From Thermocoleostomius sinensis A174 (GTDB lineage Bacteria; Cyanobacteriota; Cyanobacteriia; Elainellales; Elainellaceae): 64,000 bases of DNA. The notes below the pieces were generated by a model. That model was not told the origin of the DNA and searched no databases. It was given only the letters and a program-made list of their open reading frames with translations. The position numbers were made by a program, and so were the translations under genes. The stretch covers positions 845,026 through 909,025 of the forward strand of contig NZ_CP113797.1 of assembly GCF_026802175.1 (NCBI RefSeq), read 5' to 3'. Positions 9,005 through 18,031 of the stretch are shown here, one piece after another. The number at the start of each line of letters is the position of its first letter. Position 1 is the first letter of the stretch.

Positions 9005-9901
9005 CTACTCCTGTTCCAACAACTGCCGGGCTTCTGCAAGAGACTGCTGCTGAGCGTCTGTCACCTCTGGATACTTCAAACCCAGTTTTTCCAGAGTTTC
9101 ATAAATAATAGCTGCTACTACAAGGCGCATATACCATTTGCGATCGGCTGGGATAATGTACCACGGTGCCCAGTCAGTACTGGTATGATTAAATACCTCT
9201 TCAAATGCATTCATATAATCATCCCAATACTGTCGCTCTTTGACATCATTGGCAGAAAACTTCCAGTTTTTCTCCGGTTTATCTAATCGATCTAAAAACC
9301 GTTTCTTCTGTTCTTCTTTCGATATATTCAGGAAAAACTTCAAAATGATGATACCGTTATTGACGAGGTAACGTTCAAAACAATTAATTTCGTCAAATCG
9401 CTGCTGCCAAATATGCTCGTCATGTTTCAGCGATCGAGGTAATTGTTGCCGCTCTAAAAGCTCAGGATGAACGCGAACCACCAGCACTTCTTCATAATAA
9501 GAACGGTTGAAAATACCAATTCGCCCACGTTCTGGCAGTGACTTTGCATAACGCCAGAGATAGTCGTGATCGAGTTCTTCAGCAGAGGGTTGCTTGAAGC
9601 TAAACACTTGACAACCTTGAGGATTAATGCCCGACATTACATGCTTAATCGTGCCATCTTTGCCTGCGGCATCCATTGCTTGAAAAATGCACAACAAAGC
9701 ATAGGTATTCTGGGCATAGAGTTTATCTTGAAATTCTGCCAAGTGTTTCACACCAGCCGCCAATAACTCGCTGGAGCGTTCCTTTAGTTCACTTTTAGAG
9801 AATTTGTGATGTTCCTCTTCAAAACTGCTGATGAAGCGGGGATTATAATCTTTTAATTTGATCTGGCTACCGGGCTTCACTAGAAACGGGTCAAATTTCA
9901 T
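9005..9901 (-). CDS. ppk2: Polyphosphate kinase 2 family protein
   Basis: A 298-aa PPK2, which transfers phosphate between polyphosphate and nucleotides in the cytosol. The P-loop-like QAMDAAGKDGT (74-84), the GINPQGCQVFSFK segment (91-103) and the lid/Walker B region GRIGIFNRSYYEEV (126-139) are all intact, and the C-terminus carries APWYIIPADRKWYMR. The sequence resembles the single-domain class, but the preferred nucleotide (ADP, AMP or GDP) cannot be decided by eye. It starts at an ATG at 9901 and is divergent from murQ across a 239-nt spacer. Its stop codon overlaps a pyrimidine-rich spacer repeat. Confidence 0.92.
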   Translation of the reverse strand: MKFDPFLVKPGSQIKLKDYNPRFISSFEEEHHKFSKSELKERSSELLAAGVKHLAEFQDKLYAQNTYALLCIFQAMDAAGKDGTIKHVMSGINPQGCQVFSFKQPSAEELDHDYLWRYAKSLPERGRIGIFNRSYYEEVLVVRVHPELLERQQLPRSLKHDEHIWQQRFDEINCFERYLVNNGIIILKFFLNISKEEQKKRFLDRLDKPEKNWKFSANDVKERQYWDDYMNAFEEVFNHTSTDWAPWYIIPADRKWYMRLVVAAIIYETLEKLGLKYPEVTDAQQQSLAEARQLLEQE

Positions 9902-10140
9902 ACGAAACTCTCAACTCAACGATCTGACTACGCTGGCAACTCATCATTCGCGATCGAGAAGTGTGGGTTCGGCTGCGCTCAATTCACTCAATGAGGCAGT
10001 CGAATCGCCATGCCTAAACATTGCACAGCTAAATCAGGGATATGTTTTTCACTGTATCGTTGAATGTCGGCGAGAGACGGCCCTTGTGTCAAGGTCGTAA
10101 TATAGTTTGGTACAAAACTACGCAATGGTCGGTACGTCCT

Positions 10141-11079
10141 ATGCTCAATCTCGATCGTCTGTCTACGGAACAGCGCAATCCCAACACGCTACAGATTGAT
10201 CAGGTTTCGACGTTGGAGATGGTTAAACTGATCAACGATGAAGATAAACAAGTGGCGCTGGCTATTGAACACGTATTGCCCACCATTGCTCAGGCGATCG
10301 ACATCATTGCCGTTCAATTAAAACAGGGTGGCAGGTTGATCTATCTAGGAGCGGGAACCAGCGGGCGTTTGGGAATTTTGGATGCTTCAGAATGTCCTCC
10401 CACCTACGGCACCGATCCGAACTTAGTGATTGGGTTAATTGCTGGGGGTGATGCAGCCATTCGCAAAGCGGTAGAAGGGGCAGAAGATAGTCGTGAATTG
10501 GGCGCTAAGGATCTCCTTACACTTGGATTGACAGCGCAGGATGTCGTCGTGGGGCTGGCGGCCAGTGGACGAACGCCCTATGTGATTGGTGGATTGGAAT
10601 ATGCTCAGGACATGGGTGCACAGACAATCGCCATTGCCTGTACCCCCAATTCGGTGATTGGCATGATTGCTCATATTGCCATTGAAGTTTCACCTGGGCC
10701 TGAAGTAATTACGGGTTCAACACGAATGAAAGCTGGAACAGTACAGAAACTGATTTTGAACATGCTTTCGACCGGAGCAATGATTAAAATTGGCAAGGTT
10801 TATAGCAATTTAATGGTTGATGTACAAGCTACAAATCAGAAATTAGTAGAGCGAGCCAAGCGCATTGTCAGCGAAGCAACCGGAGTCGATCGATCGCGGG
10901 CAGAAGCCCTACTGCAATTAACCCACTACGACGTAAAGCTAGCCATTTTGATTGAAAGAACGAATTTACCCTTAGAACAAGCACAAATGATCTTGCAACA
11001 GGCAGATGGATATTTGCAAACAGCGATTGATACCGCTACTGGTAAGCTTACGCTGCACAACCATACCCCAATTGAGTAG
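10141..11079 (+). CDS. murQ: N-acetylmuramic acid 6-phosphate etherase
   Basis: A 312-aa SIS-domain lyase that cleaves the lactyl ether of MurNAc-6-phosphate to give GlcNAc-6-phosphate and D-lactate in peptidoglycan recycling. The signature [20 protein letters not shown] (residues 69-88) and EGAEDS (112-117) are present. E84 and E115 correspond to the two catalytic glutamates of the E. coli enzyme. The second SIS half has [12 protein letters not shown]. The ATG at 10141 gives the normal start [14 protein letters not shown]; the frame is open to 10042, but that part is not family-like. Together with the VanX-like dipeptidase it suggests active wall recycling. Confidence 0.95.
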   Translation: MLNLDRLSTEQRNPNTLQIDQVSTLEMVKLINDEDKQVALAIEHVLPTIAQAIDIIAVQLKQGGRLIYLGAGTSGRLGILDASECPPTYGTDPNLVIGLIAGGDAAIRKAVEGAEDSRELGAKDLLTLGLTAQDVVVGLAASGRTPYVIGGLEYAQDMGAQTIAIACTPNSVIGMIAHIAIEVSPGPEVITGSTRMKAGTVQKLILNMLSTGAMIKIGKVYSNLMVDVQATNQKLVERAKRIVSEATGVDRSRAEALLQLTHYDVKLAILIERTNLPLEQAQMILQQADGYLQTAIDTATGKLTLHNHTPIE

Positions 11080-11097
11080 GACAAATCGAACACCGAA

Positions 11098-11153
11098 CAT
11101 CCGATTCTCCATTCCCGACTTCCCAACTCCCGACTCTCCATTTTCCATTCCCT
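11098..11153. repeat. Pyrimidine-rich intergenic spacer repeat
   Basis: Just after the murQ stop lies a run of near-repeats of the form CATTCCCGACT / CCAACTCCCGACT / CCATTCCC. Similar pieces occur at 8982-9012, 47939-47976 and, in opposite orientation, 57518-57546 and 59516-59550. Such C/T-rich spacers are common at gene ends in filamentous cyanobacteria. No function is evident. Confidence 0.5.
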
Positions 11154-11681
11154 GTGCTTCCATCCATCCCCCCCCCTGCCATCAATCATCCCGAATACCT
11201 CAACCACTATCATTGGATGTGCCGAGCGATCGAACTAGCCGCAGCGGCTGGAGACGCTGGAGACGTGCCTGTCGGTGCAGTCATCGTGGCAGATAAACAA
11301 CTCATTGCAGAAGGCGAAAACCGGCGCGAACGGGATCATGATCCCACCGCCCATGCTGAAATTGTGGCACTGCGATCGGCCGGCCGCGCACTCGGAACGT
11401 GGCATCTGGAGCAATGCACTCTGTATGTCACCTTAGAGCCGTGTCCCATGTGTGCTGGCGCGTTAGTGCAAGCCCGATTAGGGTTATTGGTTTATGGAGC
11501 CGATGACCTCAAAGCGGGCGCGATTCGCACGGTGATCAACATTCCCGATGGGGCCAGTTCCAATCACAAATTGCCTGTGATGGGTGGGATTCTGGCATCC
11601 ACCTGTCAGCAGCAATTACAGCAGTGGTTTGCCGCCAGAAGACAAGCGAAACGATCGAATCCTCCCAATCAGCAGAAATGA
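11154..11681 (+). CDS. tadA: tRNA-specific adenosine deaminase
   Basis: A 175-aa zinc deaminase that converts A34 to inosine in the tRNA-Arg(ACG) anticodon. The zinc site is HAEIVAL (H67, catalytic E69) and PCPMCAG (C97, C100), with the family VPVGAVIV strand at 38-45. The C-terminus is an Arg/Lys-rich tail (ARRQAKR). The start used is a GTG at 11154. The next methionine (11217, at MCRAIEL) would remove the N-terminal helix seen in TadA homologues (EYLNHYHWM), so a start upstream of it is needed. The preceding spacer is C/T-rich with no clear ribosome binding site, so the exact start is uncertain. Confidence 0.92.
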   Translation: MLPSIPPPAINHPEYLNHYHWMCRAIELAAAAGDAGDVPVGAVIVADKQLIAEGENRRERDHDPTAHAEIVALRSAGRALGTWHLEQCTLYVTLEPCPMCAGALVQARLGLLVYGADDLKAGAIRTVINIPDGASSNHKLPVMGGILASTCQQQLQQWFAARRQAKRSNPPNQQK

Positions 11682-11704
11682 CAGAGTAATCGTTCCGAGC
11701 GATT

Positions 11705-13831
11705 TCAACCGATCTGCTTTAACACCACAATCGATCGATCGAGCACCGGAATGGGTTTGTCGCTGGTGTACCATAGGCCATTTTCAATCAAACGAGGATG
11801 GCGAGTGTCCACAATCACTTGCCAGTGGCGTGGCTGCAACCCTTCTGGAATCGTAAACTCCAGCATTTCATAGTGGGCATTAAAAAACAGCAAAAAACTG
11901 TCATCCATGATTCGTTCGCCCCGTTCGCCGGGTTCCGCAATTTCTAATCCATTCAACAGAATCGCGATCGCCTTAGCAAACCCATCGTTCCACTGGTGCT
12001 CAGTCATCTCACCACCATCGGGATTAAACCAGGCAATGTCGTGCACTCCCGATCCATGAATAGCGCGGCCTTGAAACCACTTGCGACGGCGAAACACCGG
12101 ATGGAGGCGGCGTAGGGCAATCAATTGACGAGTAAAGTCTAATAGTTCATGATCTTCATTGTTAAGTTGCCAGTTCAACCAAGACACCTCATTGTCTTGG
12201 CAATAGGCATTGTTGTTGCCTTGCTGCGATCGACCCATTTCATCCCCACTGAGGATCATCGGAACCCCTTGAGACAATAGGAGGGTGACTAGGAAATTGC
12301 GCTGTTGCCGTTGCCGCAGAGTTAACACAGCCGGATCTTGAGATTCGCCCTCTTCTCCACAATTCCACGATCGGTTATGACTTTCGCCATCGTGATTATC
12401 TTCCCCATTAGCTTCGTTGTGCTTGTCGTTATAACTAACCAAATCGCGCAGCGTAAAGCCATCATGGGCAGTAACAAAGTTGATGCTAGCACTGGGATTG
12501 CGACCATTGCTTTGATACAAATCCGAGCTACCCGTAAACCGATAGGCAAATTCTGCCAAGCGGCTATCTTCACCACGCCAAAAGTCGCGCACCGTATCGC
12601 GGTATTTACCGTTCCATTCTGACCACAGCAATGGAAATTCGCCCACTTGATAGCCGCCCTCGCCCACATCCCAGGGTTCGGCAATCAGCTTCACGTCCGC
12701 TAAAACCGGATCTTGGTGAATGATATCGAAGAAAGCCGAGAGACGATCGACCGCATACAATTCTCGCGCTAATGCTGATGCCAGATCAAAGCGAAAGCCA
12801 TCGACGTGCATCTCTAGCACCCAATAGCGCAAGCTATCCATGATCAGCTTCAACACCTGAGGATTGCGCACATTCAGGGAATTGCCACAGCCCGTGAAGT
12901 CCATATAGTAGCGAGCATCTCCTTCGACCAAACGATAGTAGGAGGCGTTGTCAATGCCGCGCAAGGATAGGGTAGGGCCCAAATGATTTCCCTCACCTGT
13001 GTGGTTATAGACAACATCTATAATCACCTCAATGCCCGCTTGGTGCAATGCTTTCACCATTTGCTTAAATTCCACCACCTGTTGCCCCTGAACACCGCTG
13101 GAACTGTAGCCAGAGTAGGGGGCAAGATAACCGATCGAATCATATCCCCAATAGTTGCGCAATCCACGCTCAACTAAGTGTCCGGGGTAAGCCAAAAAGT
13201 GATGCACGGGCATCAGTTCAACAGCCGTGATCCCTAACGATTGCAAATGGGAAATGGCCGCCGGATGAGCGAGCCCGGCATAGGTGCCTCGTAACGCTGG
13301 GGGAATATCTGGATGTTGTTGTGTGAACCCTTTCACATGCAGTTCATAAATAATCGTTTCGTGGCGCGGCGTTTGCAACAGCGCATCCTCTTCCCAATCA
13401 AATAGTTCGTCAATGACAACAGCTTTCGGGATCAAGGCAGCGTCATCTTCGTGGGAAAATGAAAGGTCCCGCCCCGGGTCACTCCAGGAATAGCCAAACG
13501 TCGCTTCACCAAACTGCACATCGCCTTCGATCGCTTTAGCATAGGGATCGATCAGCAACTTGTTGGGATTAAAGCGATGCCCCCACTGTGGTTCGTAGGG
13601 GCCATAGACCCGAAAGCCATACCGCTGTCCCGGCCCTACCGAAGGAATATAGCCATGCCAAACAAAATTACTCATCTCCGTCAGCGGCAGTCGGGTTTCT
13701 CGTCCTTGTTTGTCGAACAGGCACAGTTCAACTTTCGTGGCGTGTTCGGAAAACAGGGCAAAGTTGGTTCCTTTCCCATCCCAGGTTGCGCCTAGGGGGT
13801 AAGGTTTACCAGACCAGAGTGATAAGTACAT
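11705..13831 (-). CDS. glgX: Glycogen debranching enzyme (isoamylase type)
   Basis: A 708-aa GH13 enzyme that hydrolyses alpha-1,6 branch linkages of glycogen, acting with phosphorylase in storage-carbon breakdown. An N-terminal CBM48 (residues about 8-100, PYPLGATWDGKGTNFALFSE) precedes the TIM barrel. Catalytic residues are nucleophile D349 in DGFRFDLAS, acid/base E385 in LIAEPWD and D457 in FVTAHDGF; IDVVYNHT is conserved region I. I chose the ATG at 13831 (MYLSLWSGKPY), four codons inside the longest frame, as in cyanobacterial GlgX. It converges on tadA with a 23-nt gap and diverges from the AraC gene. Confidence 0.95.
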   Translation of the reverse strand: MYLSLWSGKPYPLGATWDGKGTNFALFSEHATKVELCLFDKQGRETRLPLTEMSNFVWHGYIPSVGPGQRYGFRVYGPYEPQWGHRFNPNKLLIDPYAKAIEGDVQFGEATFGYSWSDPGRDLSFSHEDDAALIPKAVVIDELFDWEEDALLQTPRHETIIYELHVKGFTQQHPDIPPALRGTYAGLAHPAAISHLQSLGITAVELMPVHHFLAYPGHLVERGLRNYWGYDSIGYLAPYSGYSSSGVQGQQVVEFKQMVKALHQAGIEVIIDVVYNHTGEGNHLGPTLSLRGIDNASYYRLVEGDARYYMDFTGCGNSLNVRNPQVLKLIMDSLRYWVLEMHVDGFRFDLASALARELYAVDRLSAFFDIIHQDPVLADVKLIAEPWDVGEGGYQVGEFPLLWSEWNGKYRDTVRDFWRGEDSRLAEFAYRFTGSSDLYQSNGRNPSASINFVTAHDGFTLRDLVSYNDKHNEANGEDNHDGESHNRSWNCGEEGESQDPAVLTLRQRQQRNFLVTLLLSQGVPMILSGDEMGRSQQGNNNAYCQDNEVSWLNWQLNNEDHELLDFTRQLIALRRLHPVFRRRKWFQGRAIHGSGVHDIAWFNPDGGEMTEHQWNDGFAKAIAILLNGLEIAEPGERGERIMDDSFLLFFNAHYEMLEFTIPEGLQPRHWQVIVDTRHPRLIENGLWYTSDKPIPVLDRSIVVLKQIG

Positions 13832-14033
13832 ATACTCAAGCAATTTGTATGGTTTTGTTAAGGCATTCGTTTCCCCTGATCCTAACTGGCAATGGGCAAG
13901 TTGTCGTCAAGTGTGGCAAACGGCGCGTTTAAGAAGGTATGGGTGAATGGGGATACAATCGAGAAATTTAGGCAAGAAATTCAAGGTTGATAGACCTCAT
14001 CAGAACTCATTAAACCTTACAAAACAGCAGTCT

Positions 14034-14777
14034 ATGGATGCTCTCGAAACAATCATCGGCGAATGTCGAACTTACTCCGATCGAGTTGACACGCATGATC
14101 ACGCTTATGCTCAGTTGTTGTTGCCTCTGTATGGTAGTTTATTTATTCAGACCGAGTTTCAGGAGTTTGAGTTGCAATCATCGCATGTATTCTTTTTGTT
14201 GCCCCATTGTCAACATACGTTTTATGCCAAAGATTGCAACCAATTTCTAGTCTTGGATATTCCTAAATCTAGCATTTTTAATCTCCGTTGTATTCAACAA
14301 AATACTAGCATCAAAACTATTTTAGACGATCGCTGGCAAGCATTGCGTCAATTACTCCTAGCTGAAATTAATCAATCACAGTACTCATTAACAGATTTGT
14401 TTCGTTATGCTGAGCGCTTACTACAACTGAAACCGCAATCGCGATCAATTCAATATCTTCAGGAGAATTATCATCAGTCAATTACATTACCTGAATTAGC
14501 CAAACTTGAAGGATACAACACAACCTATTATTGCGAATGGTTTAAGTTCACGACTGGAAGCACCGTCAAACAGTACATTCAAACATTGCGGTTCGAGCGA
14601 GCAAAGCACTTGCTGCAAGCGACTGATTGGTCTGTCACTCAAATTGCTCATGCGATCGGCTACGAACATCCTGCTTCCTTGACTCGCCTGTTCAGACAGT
14701 TTAGCGCCTTTACTCCACAAGCCTATCGGCAACACAGCCGAAATTCGGCCACCTGTTTCCAAAATTTGGCTAAGTAA
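14034..14777 (+). CDS. AraC family transcriptional regulator
   Basis: A 247-aa regulator. The N-terminal half is a cupin-like sensing domain (residues about 15-95, starting DTHDHAYAQLLLPLYGSL). The C-terminal AraC double helix-turn-helix (about 150-240) shows LPELAKLEGYNTTYYCEWFK for the first HTH and ATDWSVTQIAHAIGYEHPAS for the second, followed by LTRLFRQFSAFTPQAYR. The ATG at 14034 is chosen because upstream residues are not family-like. It lies 122 nt upstream of the EamA exporter on the same strand, so local control of that exporter is plausible but unproven. The ligand is unknown. Confidence 0.85.
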   Translation: MDALETIIGECRTYSDRVDTHDHAYAQLLLPLYGSLFIQTEFQEFELQSSHVFFLLPHCQHTFYAKDCNQFLVLDIPKSSIFNLRCIQQNTSIKTILDDRWQALRQLLLAEINQSQYSLTDLFRYAERLLQLKPQSRSIQYLQENYHQSITLPELAKLEGYNTTYYCEWFKFTTGSTVKQYIQTLRFERAKHLLQATDWSVTQIAHAIGYEHPASLTRLFRQFSAFTPQAYRQHSRNSATCFQNLAK

Positions 14778-14899
14778 GTTGGTCTGTACAAGCTCTACAA
14801 TGCCCATGTCGGTGAAGCTTTGCCGTATTGCTTTAATCATCGCACCGATATCGGCGCCAATGCTTTGTCCCTACGTTTCCGCATTCCCAAAATCTCGCT

Positions 14900-15793
14900 A
14901 TGCTCGATCGATCGCAACGCTTCCGACAACGAGCCACCCTAATTGGCTTCAGTGCTATTCTCATGTGGTCCACCCTGGCTCTACTCACCAAGCTCAGTGG
15001 CAATCTACCTCCCTTTCAACTGACAGCAATGGCATTTACCATCGCAGCGCTGATTGGTGTAGGCGTTTGGTTGAAACAAGGCGGCTCGATCGTCCGTTCC
15101 TTGAAGTTACCGCCCGCCGTGTGGGGACTGGGCATCTTTGGTCTATTTGGCTATCACCTGTTCTATTTCATTGCCCTCCAGCAAGCTCCTGCCGTAGAAG
15201 CTAGCCTGATTGCATACCTGTGGCCGCTGTTGATTGTATTGTTTTCTGCATTGTTGCCGAATGAATCACTGCGCTGGTTTCATGTAGTCGGGGCGATCGC
15301 TGGATTTGTCGGAGCCGCAGTGTTAGTCACCCAAGGACAGGGACTCAGGTTCAGCCCACAGTATAGTTTGGGTTATCTAGCGGCTCTAGGTTGTGCTTTT
15401 ACCTGGTCTAGTTATTCGGTCTTGTCACGGCGATGGGGCAATATTCCCACCCATGCTGTTGGTGGCTTCTGCTTGGTTACAGCCCTACTAGCCTGGCTCT
15501 GTCATTTTGCGTTTGAACGCACGGTGTTCCCCCAAGGTGGTCAATGGTCGGCAATTCTTGGTTTGGGACTAGGCCCAGTGGGGCTGGCGTTTTACACCTG
15601 GGATTATGGCGTCAAACATGGCAATATCAAAAGTCTAGGTGCGTTGTCCTATGCGGCTCCGCTATTGTCTACGGTGCTTTTGGTAGTTTGTGGACTGGCA
15701 GAGGCAAGCTGGCGGCTAGGATTAGCCTGTGTATTGATTGTTGGAGGAGCCGTGTTAGCGGCTGGAAGATGGAGTAATGATGAAAAAAACTAA
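14900..15793 (+). CDS. DMT-superfamily (EamA) exporter, YddG-like
   Basis: A 297-aa inner-membrane transporter with ten predicted hydrophobic helices in two EamA repeats of about 140 aa each. The first begins FSAILMWSTLALLTKLSG, and the second begins LGYLAALGCAFTWSSYSVLSRRW. The pattern resembles YddG, an exporter of aromatic amino acids and paraquat in enterobacteria, but substrate cannot be inferred safely from this. Its last 17 nt overlap the start of the following ybaK-type gene, so the two are translationally coupled. The upstream AraC gene may regulate it. Confidence 0.85.
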   Translation: MLDRSQRFRQRATLIGFSAILMWSTLALLTKLSGNLPPFQLTAMAFTIAALIGVGVWLKQGGSIVRSLKLPPAVWGLGIFGLFGYHLFYFIALQQAPAVEASLIAYLWPLLIVLFSALLPNESLRWFHVVGAIAGFVGAAVLVTQGQGLRFSPQYSLGYLAALGCAFTWSSYSVLSRRWGNIPTHAVGGFCLVTALLAWLCHFAFERTVFPQGGQWSAILGLGLGPVGLAFYTWDYGVKHGNIKSLGALSYAAPLLSTVLLVVCGLAEASWRLGLACVLIVGGAVLAAGRWSNDEKN

Positions 15794-16250
15794 TGCGGTG
15801 CGGCTACTCGATCGCCTCAAGATTGCCTACAACCTGCTGAGCTATGACGTAGATCCGGCGGATTTATCCGCAGAAAGTACAGCCCAAAAACTGGGCTTGC
15901 CCCCAACACAAATCTTTAAAACGCTGGTCGCTAAGGGCGATCGACAAGGGGTATGTCTGGCAGTAATTCCTGGCAATGCTCAGTTAGATTTAAAGGCACT
16001 GGCCGCTCTGAGCGGTAACAAGAGCATCGATCCGGTACCCCTGAAAGATGTGCAACCGTTGACGGGCTACATTCGCGGTGGTGTTACAGCTTTAGCTTGT
16101 AAGAAAGACTATCCAGTATATGTGGATGCAACCATCGAACCATTACCGTGGGTAGCTGTTTCCGCAGGGCAACGCGGACTGATGATTCAATTAACCCCAA
16201 CGGACTATTTGCGCGCGGTGAATGGCACAGTGGGATCGATCGCTCTCTAA
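15777..16250 (+). CDS. ybaK: Cys-tRNA(Pro)/Cys-tRNA(Cys) deacylase (YbaK/EbsC)
   Basis: A 157-aa trans-editing enzyme that hydrolyses Cys-tRNA(Pro) mischarged by prolyl-tRNA synthetase. The family core is clear: NAVRLLDRLKIAYNLLSYD at the N-terminus, GLPPTQIFKTLVAKGD with the essential lysine (IFKTLV), VIPGNAQLDLKALA, and the GYIRGGVTALACKKDYPVYVD glycine loop. The start codon lies inside the end of the exporter gene (17-nt overlap), which ties their translation together; the functional link between exporter and editing enzyme is not obvious. The length is usual for the family. Confidence 0.92.
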   Translation: MMKKTNAVRLLDRLKIAYNLLSYDVDPADLSAESTAQKLGLPPTQIFKTLVAKGDRQGVCLAVIPGNAQLDLKALAALSGNKSIDPVPLKDVQPLTGYIRGGVTALACKKDYPVYVDATIEPLPWVAVSAGQRGLMIQLTPTDYLRAVNGTVGSIAL

Positions 16251-16421
16251 CCCACAGGGTGCCTCTCGGTTGTGCAGCCCTCAACACCTTCCCTTTTTTC
16301 CAACCATGGAAGCCGGGGCAGGGGATGAGGGCAGATACAGCAACCCCAATACGAGCGTGGGAGACATTTAACTTCCGCTTCGATCCTAATACCAATTTAA
16401 ATTGAGAACGTGGCAAATCGG

Positions 16422-16449
16422 GTAAGGGCGATTCGCGAATCACCCTTAC
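16422..16449. repeat. 28-bp near-perfect palindrome
   Basis: Outer arms GTAAGGG and CCCTTAC flank the perfect 12-bp palindrome GATTCGCGAATC, with a single C/A mismatch on either side of the core. It lies in the 314-nt spacer between ybaK and the RTX gene. There is no T-tract on either strand. The form resembles the dispersed GGGCGA...TCGCCC palindromes known from cyanobacterial genomes; only one copy is in this window. Confidence 0.65.
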
Positions 16450-16564
16450 GAGCGGTTCATCTGTCGCAGAGATGGTTTAAAGCGGTATAAGCAAGATCCG
16501 AAATAACTTTTGTAGTGATTGTTTCTTTACTTGTTCAGACCTGTTGATCACAAGGAGAGAGCTT

Positions 16565-17791
16565 ATGCCAGTTTCAATGATAGGGCGAGGACGAAAGAAT
16601 CCATTTGGCTATGTCGATCGCCAAATTACTCGAACAAATGTAACACGAACTTATATTCTTAGAGACATTGACACAAGCTCAACTGGCGTTTCAACCGACA
16701 TTGGTAGTCCGTATGGCTCCAGTTCGGGCGTACAGCTTTATTCGTTGACTACCATTCTCAGCGGTGAACCCGGTGGAATCACCCGGCTACAACTGCGTAG
16801 AATCAACAATACCCAAGAAAATGGCTCTACTTATCTCACCTATGAAGTCAGAGTGACGATCGATCCTCGTTCTCGTCAAACTTCGATGACATTAGGCTCA
16901 ACGATTTCGCCAGAAACGGGATATGCTGGCTTCTATTTCAGTGATTTGGGCATCGGCACAGGAGGTGGAATTGCCATTGCGGGTAACGGCAACATTGTAG
17001 GAACATCAGCCCGAGATGCCCTGATTGGGGGGGATAGCAACGACACGATCGATGGGCGTGGTGGCGCTGACTATATGCGCGGTGGGCGCGGTAATGATAC
17101 TTACATCGTTCGTGACAGCAACACCCAAATCGATGAAACTCCTCAGACAGGCATCGAAACGGTGGTGTCTTATGTCGATTGGGATTTGAGTCGAAAGGTG
17201 ATTGCTCTACCAAAATTTAATGGTGAAACAACCAATAGATTTCAGGTAGAAACAAATGTTGAAACTGGCTTGGATCATCTCACCTTGACGGGTAATGCAG
17301 CGATTAATGGCACAGGCAATAATTTGTCTAACGTCATCAAAGGCAACAACGCCAACAACACCCTGTCGGGGCAAGCCGGCAACGATACCCTAATTGGGGG
17401 CGGTGGAAATGATAGTTTATTCGGTGGTGACGGCAATGATGAACTGAATGGATTTGGTACTGTAGCGAGTACCGTGTCTCAGTTCGACACCCTCAACGGT
17501 GGAGCCGGAAACGATGTATTTGTGTTGGGTGGAACTTGGGGCGTTTCGTATGTCGAACCGGGCGATGGCTATGCCGTGATCAGCGATTGGACAGCGACTC
17601 AAGATCGCATCAAGGTCAAAAATGTGCCCGGCGGCACCTATAGCCTAGAGTTCAAGAGCGTGAGTGGTATTGGCTCTGCTCTGTTGGATACAGAAATCTA
17701 CTTCACCGACTCTCGCGGCTTCAAAGATCGCATTGGCATTATCCAAGACAGTATTAATGTCAACATTGCGCGTGATTTTGTGTTTGTTTAA
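16565..17791 (+). CDS. RTX-type calcium-binding repeat protein
   Basis: A 408-aa protein. The ATG at 16565 is preceded by AAGGAGAG at an ideal distance, which fixes the start (MPVSMIGRGRKN). Glycine-rich nonapeptides of GGxGxDxUx type form two blocks: roughly residues 155-190 (GGDSNDTIDGRGGADYMRGG) and 270-315 (GQAGNDTLIGGGGNDSLFGG, then LNGGAGNDVF). Such repeats bind calcium and fold outside the cell. There is no N-terminal signal peptide, consistent with type I secretion through an uncleaved C-terminal signal, which would lie in the last 60 residues. No T1SS genes are adjacent. The N-terminal 150 residues are unrecognised. It is the first gene of a putative surface-protein block. Confidence 0.85.
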   Translation: MPVSMIGRGRKNPFGYVDRQITRTNVTRTYILRDIDTSSTGVSTDIGSPYGSSSGVQLYSLTTILSGEPGGITRLQLRRINNTQENGSTYLTYEVRVTIDPRSRQTSMTLGSTISPETGYAGFYFSDLGIGTGGGIAIAGNGNIVGTSARDALIGGDSNDTIDGRGGADYMRGGRGNDTYIVRDSNTQIDETPQTGIETVVSYVDWDLSRKVIALPKFNGETTNRFQVETNVETGLDHLTLTGNAAINGTGNNLSNVIKGNNANNTLSGQAGNDTLIGGGGNDSLFGGDGNDELNGFGTVASTVSQFDTLNGGAGNDVFVLGGTWGVSYVEPGDGYAVISDWTATQDRIKVKNVPGGTYSLEFKSVSGIGSALLDTEIYFTDSRGFKDRIGIIQDSINVNIARDFVFV

Positions 17792-18031
17792 GCTCTACAG
17801 CAACGGAGGACAATGGAAGGACTATATTAAAATCGTTAAGCTTCATAGCGGATAAACAGTAACTTCAAGCAATGACCCTAATGGTTCTGTCTATCGCCAG
17901 CTCTAGAGTTAGTGTGTTGGTTTAGAAAGCGAAAGTCACAATTTAATGCGATCGAGCACCTCGTTGAGCCATTTCTCATACAATCGGTGCAAACTGTGCA
18001 ATGGTTCCTGAATAGTTAGCCCGATCGACTC

